Below, one piece after another: positions 24,148 through 43,372 of a DNA stretch of 64,000 nucleotides. The position numbers were made by a program, and so were the translations under genes. Positions within the stretch are counted from its first letter, which is position 1, and every line of letters starts with the position of its first letter. This stretch comes from Nissolia schottii (lineage: Eukaryota > Streptophyta > Magnoliopsida > Fabales > Fabaceae): the NCBI GenBank assembly GCA_003254905.1, contig QANU01010622.1, positions 913,843-977,842 on the forward strand, read 5' to 3'. The notes beneath the pieces were generated by a model, which was not told the origin of the DNA, made no database searches, and worked only from the letters and a program-made list of their open reading frames with translations.

Positions 24148-27090
24148 TAATTGGTTTCCTTGGAAAAATCTAAATCTCTTTTTTGAAATAGGATTTGGCA
24201 AAAATTGAGTTGGTTATAGTTTTTCTCTTAGCATGCAAATTGGTTTCCAAGTGATATTTTGGGGTGTTGAACTTGTTTTTGAAAAATGTTTTTGTTCTTG
24301 AGTTCTTTGATAGTTTCTAGGACTTGTTTGCGACAAGGATTTTGGTTGAAATTCATAGTGAGTTTCTTATTGTTTTTGAGATGAGAATAGCAAATTCAAT
24401 GATAAATTTCTCACATAAATGTTATCTTGAGATGATGATAAATTGATCTTTATGTGTAGAGATTTTATTTTTGGGCGTATTTTTATAAAAGGGTATTTGA
24501 AGCAGTAGACCTAGATATGTAATTTAATCTTTTGAAAAAGCTAACCACATGTTTCCCATTTGTTTTTCAGTGCCTTGTAACTTAGTGGAGCTTAGGAAGT
24601 TCCCATTTGTTTTTTACTGTACCATGTTCATATTTCATGGTCAAACTATGAACAAGAAACGAAAAGATAGTGTGGTCCACACAAAGGCCTATAAATCTAT
24701 AAATCAAATGGGCCTGAATTGAAATTATGCTTTTACCAAACTTCTCTTTAAGCAACATGGGTAGGCCCACTTCCTAGCCACAGGTCAAAACTAACACAGT
24801 TAAAAACTGTTAGGCAGAATTAAATGGACCACGACATCCAATTACTTCGAGACGAATACTAGTCTCCCAATGGGTCACATAAAGCATAGTGTAAAATTAT
24901 TAAATTAAGTCAGTTATTGCTGTTGAAAAAGAAAAGTCAACTATTGTTAAAAAATTGCAAAAACTGTTGTGACTATTATTTTTATGGTGAAGCTAAATCT
25001 CAATTTATTTAAGTAGGGTGTGACGTTGTAAACAAAAAACAGGCAGGTTCTAGAAACCGTTTTCATATTTTGATGAGGAAGAAGTGTTTAGAAACCAGTG
25101 GTTGCCAAAAACAATTAAGGGATATTGTAAAGGGATCAGGTTACAAGACATGATGCTCCTATAGTAGCGGTATTGCAGAAGTGAATGGAATATTTAAGAC
25201 AGTTCAACTAAGTAATATATCTAACTATTCATAGATGACAAGTGCAAATGGAAACAGCTTGTGAAGTTGCAATGGATGCAGTGAAGAATAAGCACATAGA
25301 TTCCATGTTTGATACTGAACTTTATTGAGAAAATCAAAGGTTAAAGTGGACTGGCTTCCTGCAAACTGCAACAATGCAGTATTTGTTATGTCTGAATTGA
25401 CTTCTTTGGCATTTCGTATTACGATGCAATTTGGAGTGATTGCAAACCCAGTTTGGACATTCATACATTCACTAGACAAAAAAAAGTGTCTATTGTAGCT
25501 GATTTTATTAACCACCCAAACTGGTATAGTCAAGGATGAATAAAATTAACGTAAAAAACAGATTCACTTAATCCTGCTTTCAAATTCTGTAAAAATCTTG
25601 TAAGGTAACACAAAAAATGAAATGCATATAAATAAAATCAACCCTCTTTTTCAAACCAAAAAGAGTCCACATACGCTTGCGTGAACTTGACCTTCAGAGT
25701 TGAACCAAAAAAAAAAAAAAAACTTGACCTTAATCAAAATAACAAGATTAGCACTGCTTAGCCATTTTATTTATAATTTAGCACGTGTTATGCACAAAAA
25801 TTATATTTATTAATTTTATTTATTAATATAAATTGTTCCTTTTATTTTTTGTATTTTCAATTGTTAGAGGTGAGGGAATATTAATTTTAAATTAAGAAAA
25901 GTTTAATAGAGTCAAGTAGACTAAGTTTAGTAAAATTTGAAATTTAAATTAAAAAAAAACTTGGTAAAATTTGGCGAAAATAGTTTCATTAAGAAAATTC
26001 CCCCCAAAATAATAATAAGATACATCTAATTAATATAGATTAGGAGCGATAAAAAGGCATTGAAAATGAGTTCAGTCTTTGTTATATACTGAACACAACT
26101 CTTTTGATTTTAGGGGTTTAGCCCAACTACGGTCTCAGAAACATACCCCTGGTGCAGAGCAGCTGTGTCATCTTAAATCCTCCCGGCAATACCTTTAAAG
26201 CATGGAAAGGCTTCTAGCCATTACATGAATGGGGATGAACAGAAAAAAAAAAAACCATGAATAAGTACCTAATGGAAGAAAAAGAAATTGCTTTGTAAAA
26301 CAACAAACTGAACTGGGGCAGCTACAGTTGAAAGTTGAAACAATAAATCAGCATCCCTTCCAACATTGTGAAATATGAAATCCTAGTCAAATAAAATCAA
26401 ATCACCATCCCTCCTCCTTTTCACAAAATCTCCAACTAACCAGTTGAAAGCAAAGACGGGAGATAGTCAGGAGACCTAAGGATAGATATATAGCAGCAAT
26501 ATGAGAAAGTCGAATAAACAGCTAAACACAATTCACCAACGGTCAAGGTTGCTTGTAAACAGAAGCAATTAAAACAATCAAACAAGCAGACAACCACTAG
26601 CAATATGAGAATGATGAGTAAAATATCGCTTGCTATTCACTAACCAATTCATGATTATAGCTTGTCACCAAAAGTAATTAGAACAATTAAACAAGCAGAC
26701 AACTGCTTAAGCAAGAATTCCGATCTCACATTCCTAATTCCTAAGGAACACGTCTTTTCCATGGAATAAGTATATTTACATTCTCATCCTATAGAAACAA
26801 GGTAAATGCAACCAATGGCAGAATAAGTCTAGTCTGCATTCTTCAGCTGCCACAAAATGATGAATCTGATAGAAAAACAGAAGAGGAATCAAATGTAATA
26901 CAAACAACCAACACACTTAGGCAATGGTATCAAATATCAATGTGTTGAGACACTAAGGTCTTGCTGTGAAGATTCTGTTTGTTTAAGGATTACTTTGTTT
27001 CCCTTTTTGTTTAAAAGGACAGGTACTGTAAAAGGTGCTAACACTGAGAGACAACTCCTTTATAGAATTATGTATTTTTCTTTTGGCAGT
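24148..27090. other. Non-genic DNA
   Basis: No recognisable gene, RNA or element end is seen. Short open frames (for example 25225-25533 on -) match nothing I recognise and show no coding character. 25700-26000 is AT-rich with A-runs. Confidence 0.6.
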
Positions 27091-27254
27091 TCTAGAGGGT
27101 GAGCCTTAGTGTAACAAGGCTAGTACATGGTGACTTTGTGGCCATTGGTTCGAGTCATTGAAACAACCTGTAGTTAGTTTGTGTACGTATAACCTTCCCC
27201 AAACCCCACAATGATGGTCAGTAGACTATACTATTCTTTTTTTTTTTTTTTTTT
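27091..27254 (+). mobile_element. tRNA-derived SINE, Au-SINE-like
   Basis: It has a Pol III box A-like GTGAGCCTTAGTGT (about 27100-27112), a box B GGTTCGAGTC (27147-27156), then AACAACCT and ACCTTCCCCAAACCCCAC, and ends in a long T run (27237-27254). Order and wording follow the widespread plant Au-type SINE (GTGAGCCTTGGCGCAAC...GGTTCGAGTC...CCTTCCCCGGACCC...Tn). Point decay and small deletions are visible. Confidence 0.75.
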
Positions 27255-27526
27255 GTGGTATCAACTTCCTAAGAGAAACAACAATGTCATACTTCTATTT
27301 ATCTGCTTCTGAAGACATTACAAAGCATTTTTATATTTGCCTCACCCCAAAAACAAAATAAGTGCTTCTTTTAACCAGAAAGCAACTTTTGTTGATTTCA
27401 CAGCACAGCCAATCAGGGTCTTTTTTAAAAAAAAAAATTTAAAAACAAATCTATTCAGGATCTAAGTGCTTCATCCTTCATATATCTAATCAACTATAAA
27501 AGAGCAGTGTTTGGAAAACCTAAGAA

Positions 27527-27623
27527 ATCAACCTACTCACTCATATAAATGACACTTGCCATTTTTAGGGACAAAATAGGAGGAAAAATGCCAAGTGTCA
27601 TCCATAGGAGTAAGTAGGTTGAT
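27527..27623. mobile_element. Foldback MITE / long hairpin (97 bp)
   Basis: Two arms of about 40 bp are reverse complements: ATCAACCTACT...ATGACACTTGCCATTTTT at the left and AAAAATGCCAAGTGTCAT...AGTAGGTTGAT at the right, around a 17-20 bp loop. An RNA of this region would fold into a long stem. It is probably a small foldback MITE. Confidence 0.7.
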
Positions 27624-28900
27624 AAGTTAAGTCTCCTAAGCCTTTTTCACTATAAAATATAGTCGTTAAACAAGTTGTATGAAACTTTTAAGCTATAAGT
27701 CTTCAATCACAATTCATATGCTCAGAACATTCATTAATATTACAATAACACAAACCTCTTGAATTTTGTATAAATTAAAAGTAAGGAGGGGATGTAATTG
27801 AGTATTGCTAACAATGAAATTAAGCCTCTAATGGAAGATTATCCAGGAATCAGCTTCTCCAAGCAATATTTTCACTTTCAAATATAAAATTTATCATATC
27901 AATGAACATTGTATTGAATCAACACACTAAGAATAACCTTACAAAAAATTTGACCATGGAAGAACCATCCTTGCACAAATTACCCACACACACTGTTTCC
28001 AAAGTTTATTGAATTACACGAAAAAATAGTGTTGATGGCACTTCTCATGAAGCAAAATCTTACACTACTGATAAATAAGCTTGTTGTCTTGTTACCTCGT
28101 AGACTTGTTTTTTACAATGTAAGTAAACGGCCCAATGATAAGTATGTTCTTGTAAAATAGATGAACCGAACTTAAACATACAATTCAAGAGGGAAAAGGA
28201 CTGATGAACAAGCAAATAATAAAGCCTAGGAAAAGAAACAGAGGCGGAGCTTTTCTTCTAGGGTTTTAGTCTTCGGAAACATATACATAGTTACAAAGTT
28301 CATAATGATTTATGAGACAAGATAACTTTTTTCCAGGCACAGTACAACTAAATAACATCTTGGCTTGGGGTCTACAAAACTTCTCTAACATTAAGGATCA
28401 CTACTTTTCCATCACATAAGTAGATTCACTGCACTAGAAAAATCACCATTACAGAATCCAATCAATCTTCATTTCAATTCTAATATTTTCTCTTCCCCTT
28501 CCACAACATGAGGCAAAATCAGTTGTTCAGTTCAGTCCTATGAACATGCAATGTTATGAACTTGGGTAAATAGTCCAATCTCCAATACACTTCACCTAAC
28601 CCTCTAAGACTCTTAACAAAAATGCTCAATAGCCATAGCTTCCCATAACATCCCCTCTCTCAACTGCTCAATCAGAAATTTAGCACACAATACCTAAACT
28701 AGGACTTCCAAGCACAAATAGATGAAAAGAGATGTTTTTTTTTCTTTCTTTTTTTGGCTGAAGGAGTGATCTCCCAAATCAAACAACAAAAAGAGAAAAG
28801 AAATCCGCATTGTTCCCTCAAATCAGAACGGTTCTCACACCTGAACTGATTCAATAATAGTAATATCAATTCCTCTAAAGCCTCACTAACCTTGCAAACT
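27624..28900. other. 3' flank and probable 3' UTR of the acidic-protein gene (minus strand)
   Basis: No other gene is seen. The part nearest 28900 is likely the 3' UTR of the minus-strand gene ending at 28901. I see no decisive poly(A) signal to fix its end. Confidence 0.4.
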
Positions 28901-29243
28901 TCAAGCATCGCTATCGTCTTCGTCGTCATTATCCGCTGCAGCGACATTGCCCGCGTCCCTGGCAATGTGCAATCCGGGATGAACAGTCCGCCGCCGAGTC
29001 CTCGACGGAAGAATGTTATTCAAATCCACCTCCGCCAAAGGATCGTCCGAAAAATCGCTGTCGCCGCCCGAAACGCCGCCGTCTTCGTCCGAATCATCGT
29101 CGTCGTCGTCACTGTCATCATCGTCGTCTTCATCATCACCATCTTCTTCTATCAATTTCCCTTTTCCCTTGTCATCGCGCAAAATCCCCTTCCCCTTTCG
29201 GTCCACCTCAACCTCGCCATTAGTCTCATCGTCGTCATCCTCC

Positions 29244-29275
<32 letters not shown>

Positions 29276-29527
29276 CTCGTCGTCGTTCTCAATGTTGTCT
29301 ACGACGTCGTTTTGGAGCTGGTTGTCGTCGTTTCCAGCTCCCTCTTGGACAGCGTCATTGCCAGTGGTGGGAGGTTCGTCGGAATCGGTGTGATTCTTGG
29401 AGTCTGGCTCCAAACTTGCGAGCTTGGCGGCTTTGTTTGGGGGTTCTTGGCTGTCCGTGGCGTTAAGGTCTTCGGGGTTGCGCTTGGAGGGGAATGTGGG
29501 TTCTTGCGGGTTCCCGAGTTCGGCCAT
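28901..29527 (-). CDS. Asp-rich acidic nuclear-type protein, CHZ-motif-like
   Basis: A single-exon frame of 208 codons starts at the ATG (MAELGNPQEPTFPSKRNPED) and ends DDEDDSDA-stop. The N-terminal third is polar. Two long acidic tracts (about residues 80-102 and 128-150) are almost pure Asp/Glu and are separated by a KGKG-type basic spacer (about 110-125). After them comes EVDLNNILPSRTRRR (about 166-180), which resembles the 'D-x-x-N-I-x-x-x-R-T-R' core of the CHZ domain of H2A.Z histone chaperones. Acidic tracts plus that motif suggest a nuclear histone-binding role; this is inference, not proof. The second candidate is a generic acidic protein of unknown role. The gene is divergent from LCB2. 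A 30-N gap lies 59 bp before the ATG, so the 5' UTR is incomplete. Confidence 0.7.
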
Positions 29528-29586
29528 GAATGTTTTGGGGTCTCGCAGGGTGTGAGATTTTGGAGGATGGGACAGGTTAGGGTTTT

Positions 29587-29616
29587 NNNNNNNNNNNNNN
29601 NNNNNNNNNNNNNNNN
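29587..29616. other. Assembly gap (30 N)
   Basis: Undetermined bases lie in the upstream region of the minus-strand acidic-protein gene. Confidence 1.
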
Positions 29617-30364
29617 ACTTGAGCAGTAGAATGCCAGGCAGCAGCGCTCAGTCTCTAACTAAACAACTATGTTTGTTTACCCTACCCAATACGTGTTTAT
29701 ACCAGAGTCAATTTAAAAAAGAAAGTGTAAAAAAATAAAAAAATTAAAAGTTACACTGGAGTTAATTTAAATTTATTTTCATCATAAAAAAAATTAATTT
29801 ATTTTAAAAATAAATTTTAAATTAATTTATTTAAAAAATAGCTAATTTTAATATTTTATCTTAAAATATTTTCCACTAAACAACACTAAAAAAAAAAAAA
29901 GAAATAGAAGCTTTTGGCTCATGTTAGACAAATATCGGGCTCGAATGAGATTATCACTCAAATTTATTAGTTTCTAGACAGACACATAGAAAAAAAAAAT
30001 TAAGAATTTAATTAGAATATAATGAGAGTTTTACTTTTTAATTTAATTATATATTAATAAATTAGTAAATATAATTAATTATTAAGTTATTTAAAAATTA
30101 TCTAAATAAAATAAATTAATTGATTGACTGGGTCAATACATTAAAATTAAACTTATAAAATTAAAAAAAAAAATAAACAAAAGAAGAAGAAAATATTGGC
30201 GAAGAAATCCACCAGACAAACAAGCAGAACGAAGCAGGTTTGGATTTGATTTCATAGTCTAGAGAGAAAAAGAAATCGTCACCCCCGCCCCCCAAACTCC
30301 ATCTGATCTCTCTTTCTCTCTTAAAGAGACAGATCTGATTCGAATTCATCGTTGAAGAAAGAAG
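29617..30364. promoter_or_regulatory. Shared divergent upstream region of the acidic-protein gene and LCB2
   Basis: The two genes point away from each other and their start codons are 837 bp apart. 29690-30170 is very AT-rich. The last 190 bp before the LCB2 ATG is purine- and then CT-rich (AGAAGAAG near 30181, TCTCTCTTTCTCTCTT near 30306) and looks like a 5' UTR. No TATA box can be picked with confidence. Confidence 0.4.
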
Positions 30365-37867
<7,503 letters not shown>

Positions 37868-38560
37868 GAGGTCTCTTCAACAAGCAGAAAGAGGTGCAAA
37901 GAAGATTGATGAAGATAGCAGGAGTTAATGAATACATTTTTTGTTTCGATTGTGATTGGTAGGCCTCAAACTAACTGTCATGTTCTAATCTAGTAAATTT
38001 GTCGCCATCTTGGAACATGTGAACTATACCAGGAGCTGGCAGATACACGCGAATCTTTCATCTCCTGCTGGAGGGAAAGTCAAATCTACATATTCTCTGG
38101 TCACATGATCATTTGTATAGATACTTACAGCTGTAATTTCGTCCCCATTCATCTGGTATCTCATTTGAGACAGAATCTTGCTTGGAATTTTTAATCAATT
38201 TGTAAGTAGCTTTGACTTTGAGCAAATCCCTTTGGAACTGCGTAGGCTGATCCCACTAAATATTGATTATCTATCCGATTTTGTTATGGAATTAGGTTTC
38301 TTCTGAAGATTTCAATTGGTTAGCATGCTATATTGCTCACTTTTCTCGTTTACATGAATTATAATAATTTTCATTGCCGATTAGATAAACATCACTGGAC
38401 ATGGCCATGGTTTGGCAGCCAGCCCTTTGATCTGATCAGCGTCCAAATGTGCGGCAGCCTTGATTGATGGTGATCAATAATGTTTCTGTAATTTAATTTA
38501 CTCTGAATGAGGTAAAATAAAAGTCAGCTACGCCCTGTAATGTAATAGGCCAGATACATC
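37868..38560 (+). other. LCB2 3' UTR and downstream flank
   Basis: No further coding sequence is seen. The first few hundred bases after the stop are probably 3' UTR. I could not fix a poly(A) site. Confidence 0.5.
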
Positions 38561-38786
38561 CTATTATCAGTTAGGATATGTTTGGCTAGGGCATGTTTGT
38601 GGATTTTGTTTTGGAGGGAAAAGAAAGTAAAGGTTGGGGGCTGGGGTTTCTTAATCATGGATTTAACATGAATTAAGTTTCTCAAAACCTTAAGTTTTGA
38701 TTCTTTTTCTTCCAAAAACAAAACTCACAAACACTCGGTCCTCCTCAACATGTATCAACACAATTCATATTTTCATATCCTCTTCA
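38561..38786 (+). mobile_element. Probable 5' LTR remnant of the copia element
   Basis: The sequence ends CTTCA directly before the primer-binding site. The upstream boundary (near GTTAGGATATG at about 38570) is a guess. Confidence 0.35.
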
Positions 38787-39845
38787 TGGTATTAGAACCT
38801 CATGCGTAGTGGCATTTTTTTAACCTTTTTCATCACCATGTCGCACAACTCTGAAATAGCTCTGAAATCATCCCACATGGCTTACCCAATTGCATTCCTC
38901 AGTCACGGTTTGTGGTTGTCCTCAACACTCAATCCTCTCTCTTAACTTATTGGCTCAAATTACCTAGCATGGCGTGTGCAAATGAATGCACTTCTCTTTG
39001 GCTATGATCTCATTGGTTTGTAGATGACACCAAAACATGACCATCCCCAAACCACCAATATTTCTTTTATTGCCGTTGCCAAGACCAACTGGTCCTTCAT
39101 GCCATCATCACATTGGTTGACCGATAGGTCATCACGATGCTTGGCAATGTTCAAACCTCCAAGCAGGTTTGGGAGGTGCTGAACAAAGCCTTTGTAAGTA
39201 AGACCAGATTCTGTATTCTCCACTTGAAAGAATGTCTATCTTTAAGGCATCAAGGCCATTTCTGATGAACTTGCCATCATTAACTCCCCGGTTGATGATG
39301 ATGACAGGGTCATCCACACTTTGAACGGTCTTGGTTTAGAATTTAAGGGAGTTTCTGCAACAATCAAGACTCGTGAGAGCCCCCTCAGTTTTGATGAGCT
39401 GCGTGACATGCTAGCTGATATTGAAGCCTATCTTCATTGTTATGACAGTTACAGATCAAACCACTGTCATCACTGCAATGCAGTTCAACAAGGCAAGCCA
39501 TCCTACTCTAAGCCTCAGCCCTCTGGCCCTCCCACCACTGGCTAGTCCTCTGTTAGATCAGGCTCTCCGCATAAAGGAAAGCGTCTTACTTTGCCAAAAT
39601 TTGTTATGAAAGCACTTGTTACCCACCTAGGACTGGTGTCAAAACCATTTGCTCATAATGTCCACATGCCTACCACAACACCTAATGGATATTGGATCCT
39701 TGACTTCGATGCAAGCCACCACATCACTAATGATCTTGAACAACTACACCTCACTGCACCCTACACCGGACGTGATCACTTGATGGTTGGGGATGGTAAT
39801 GCACTTCCAATTTCTCACACCGGTAAGCTTGTAATTACTACCCGT

Positions 39846-39865
39846 ACACACACACACACACACAC
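39846..39865. repeat. (AC)n microsatellite
   Basis: Ten AC units lie inside the copia remnant after the protease zone. Confidence 0.95.
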
Positions 39866-40279
39866 TCAACCTACCTCAAGTCTTGCATGTTCCATCTATT
39901 TCCCATAATTTTCTTTCCATTTTTCAGTTATGTAAGATTAACCCTATTTCCATTGAATTTTTTCTAATCAATTTTAGGTGAAGGACATGAAGACGAGCAC
40001 CTATGCTCAAAGGATTGCATAATGATGGTCTCTATCACCTACCCAAACTCTCCGCCCCACCCCCGCAAGCCTTCACAACCACCACCACATCCTCCCGATT
40101 GAACCACATCCACGACCATCCATCTACACATATCTCTCAATTCCTGTTATCTCAACATTCAATATAGTCAGGCAAACTAGCTCGTGTACTTCACATAGTG
40201 TCTCCAAAAGTCACAAGCTTTCGTTCTCAAAGTTCACATTAACTAGTTCTAGGCCCTTGGAAATTATTTACACAAATGT

Positions 40280-41873
40280 TGTCACACCCCAACATAGAAC
40301 GTGACCGCATGTAGAGCTATTGCCCTTCGGAAGCTCTGACGTGGCATAGTAATCATGCATGAAATGCTTGTAAAGAAAAATAAATAACTTTTATTTATAA
40401 AATGACAACTTTATAACACAATTATTTCCATATAACTGAATTGAAAATTAATACTGAGTTTACATCATATTATCATAACTGAAATGAAATGCTGAAATGC
40501 TAACATAATGGATCTTGCCTTAGACATCTGGAGCATAACTACATAACTCGGGTAGACCCCACTGTGAAGCGAAGCTTACTACTGATGCCTGAATCCTCGC
40601 TCATAGGACGAGGGGAACGTTATCACTGTCCTCGACCGAATCTGAAAATGTTGTTGATAGAAGGGTGAGTGTCATCTCAGTGATGGGTACCTCGGTACCA
40701 CAGAAATAACATATACTGCACATAATATCACGGCATATGGATACACACATAAACACACACACACATATAGTGAAGGAATATATAAAAATTAAAGAATATA
40801 TATAACTGTTATCTGAAAGAAATTGAATAAATTGCATATACTGAATAAACTGAATTAATTGTTGGAATGTAAAACTAATCTGTTGTATGTATGCCCACGT
40901 CCTCTGGAAGAGGAGCACAATTCAAGGGAGCCTCAGCTCGACCTTACTTCACCAGGATGAATCCGGGTGGTTCCGGTACGCACGCAACCTAGATATCTGT
41001 AAGGGTACGCATACCCTAAGTCTGAGGAGCTTGACGCTCATGTCTATCTACTGCTGGGAATGGGGTACGACTGTTCTAAGTCACCTACCTTAGAATCTAC
41101 TGTTCGTGAAGTTTTTTAGGGAGTTGTCTTTGATAAGTCATGTTGTTAAGGCCTAAGGCTACTGATTATGACAAGTGTGTCCTACTTAGCTAATCTTGTT
41201 TCTTAGTCCGAACTCAAGGACTAAGGTCCCACACTTAGGACAGGATTCCCAAGTAAGAGAGGCGCGTCGCAACAGGCATCTTAAGTACCAAGTCTTGCCT
41301 TAGCCAGAACCTGCCCCTTGTCAGGGTCCATGCCTTAACCGGAGTATTTATTAAAGTCTTGTTATATAATCCTAACCAAACAATTCTAAGGGATATCATG
41401 TCTATGGATCTAGGTCTCTGTCCTAATATAACACGGAATAACATAGCACAATATAAGACTTTGTGTCTACTGGACCTAGCACAATATCATGTCTATGGGT
41501 CTAGGGGCCTACTACCCTAGGCCATCCAAAAAAAGAAATTGCTACCCACCTAGGTGAAGACTTTGTGTCTTCACAAGAGGGAGAAGAAGAAAGTGAGCAG
41601 AAAGTCATTTTAAGAGAGAAGAAGAATCTGAAGCTTTGAGTGAGTTGGAATGGGGGGAGGAGAGCTCTATTTATAGGAGAAGGGATGGCCAAAGGGTCAG
41701 GCCCTCTCCTAGTCCAAAAATGTAGAACTAGGTTTTCTGGTTAGCAGCAGCGCGCTGGAGCACGCCAGGGGCACTGCAGCGTGTTTGACTTTTCTGCCTT
41801 GCATCTCGCAAGGGATGCATACATCTCGCGTGAGACGTGGCCCCTTTTCTTTTTGCCTCTAAGGGTTGTCGCA
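40280..41873 (+). mobile_element. Solo LTR (1594 bp) inserted in copia integrase
   Basis: It begins TGTCACACCCCAACATAG and ends AGGGTTGTCGCA. Flanks are AATGT (40275-40279) and GATGT (41874-41878), a one-mismatch 5 bp target duplication. Before it the host frame reads PLEIIYTNV and just after it resumes with DLAPIRSLDGF, adjoining words of copia integrase, which fixes both boundaries. The family is the same as the split LTR at 20502-24147. It holds a CTCGCGTGAGACG palindrome near 41825. Confidence 0.85.
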
Positions 41874-43372
41874 GATGTATGAGATCTTGCTCCAATTAGG
41901 TCCTTAGACGGTTTTTTTATATTATGTAGTTTTCGTTGATCATTTTTCTATGTTTGCTTGTATCACATGAACAATAAATCTAATGTTTCAATAATATTTC
42001 CTTAATTTAAAATTGTTGTTGAAAAATATTTCCAATTGCCAATTTTGTCTCTCTACTTTGACAATGGGGCGAGTATATCAAACTCAGACAATTCCTCACT
42101 ACTAATGACATATCTCACTACGCTACGCTACGCTACACTGCCACACACACCAGAACACATTGCTACCACTAAATGTCGTCATCTTCACATCATAGAAACC
42201 AGTTGTGCACTCCTTCACCATGCACATCTACCTCCATCATTTTGGTCATTCACTTGTCTTACTACCACATACCTTATAAATCGTCTCCCAACACCAAACC
42301 TCCACATGAAGAAACCTTATGAAATCCTTCATCACTCCCCACCCAATTAACATCATCTTCATTCATTTGAATGACTCTGCTTCCCCTGGTTACACCTGTA
42401 CACACAGAATAAACTACAACCTCGTTCCATCCCATGAATATTTACTGGATACTCCTCATCTCAATTTGCCTACCATTTTCTTAACCCAATCACCAACAAG
42501 ATCTACACATTCCACCATGTAACCTTCCATGATGATAACTTTCACTACCCTTCCTTTATTACTACACGTCCTCCCTTACCTGAGCCCACATCAACACCCC
42601 AACCTCCCTAGATTACTCTCCCTATTCCCACAAACAACCTTCCTATCCTTGATTCCTCCTCGGTACCTCCATCCACCGACCAATGCTCACACCATGAAAA
42701 TGTACCTGGACCACAACTTGACACACCACCATCCACTAACAATGTTGAGACCGAGGTGCAGACTAATTCAGAGAAAGTTCTTCCCCAACATCAACTACCT
42801 AACCCAACCCTCCTCGACGTCATCTCATGATCACTTGATCTCAAAACAACATTTTAAATAAAAAATGAGCCCTTACAATCACTAAACACCTACTTCCAAA
42901 AAATCTTGAACCTTCAAGTGTGAGAGAGGCAATGTGTCATGCTCATTGGCGACAAGCCACGGTAGAAGAATTTGACGCTTTACTCTGGAATGGTACATTC
43001 TCCTTAGTTCCTGCTCCTCAACAGCAGAATATTGTTGAATGTAAATGGATTTTTTGCATCAAAAGAAATCCACATAGACCGGTCTCTTGCTACAAGAGAC
43101 TTGTTGCCAAAGGTTTTACTTGGAATCTTAGAATTGATTTTCATGAGAAATTTGCTCCTGTTGTTCGTCCATAAACAGTCAAGGTTATTCTTGGTATTGC
43201 TCTTGCATTCTCTTTGCCCATGCATCAAATTGATATTAATAATTCTTTTTTGAAAGAGGCATTGTCTGAAACTGTCTATATGCAACAACCAACTGAGTTC
43301 AAACATCCTCAGTTCCCTGAACATGTATGTTAGCTACACAAGTATATTTATGGGTTATGTCAGGCACCCGGG

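Larger units (their letters stand above)
38787..43372 (+). mobile_element. Degenerate Ty1/copia retrotransposon, truncated in reverse transcriptase
   Basis: 38787 starts TGGTATTAGAACC, a mutated form of the initiator-Met tRNA primer site (TGGTATCAGAGC). The gag (UBN2-type) remnant at 38850-39540 shows NALLFGYDLIGF and QDQLVLHAI words with stops. 39680-39835 has the YWILDFDASHHIT region (D-S-G-A protease/spacer zone, Ser-Gly changed to Phe-Asp). Integrase runs from about 40200. It is interrupted at 40280-41873 and resumes at 41874 with HAHLPPSFWSF and YLINRLPTP at 42200-42300. Reverse transcriptase at 42910-43366 contains VECKWIFCIKRNP and RLVAKGFTW, then stops at the IYGLCQAP word. The catalytic YVDD box and RNase H are absent. 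Multiple stops and shifts are visible. Confidence 0.85.

Noticed and set aside
27097..27160. A tRNA gene (box A and box B present)
   Set aside because: There is no cloverleaf; the downstream CCTTCCCC..CCCCAC and T tail mark a SINE.
28892..29629. Ser-rich and Val/Ile-rich frames on + at 28892-29629
   Set aside because: They are other-frame readings of the Asp-codon repeats of the minus-strand gene, and one crosses the N gap.
40601..41444. Several 60-105 residue frames
   Set aside because: All lie inside the solo LTR at 40280-41873.
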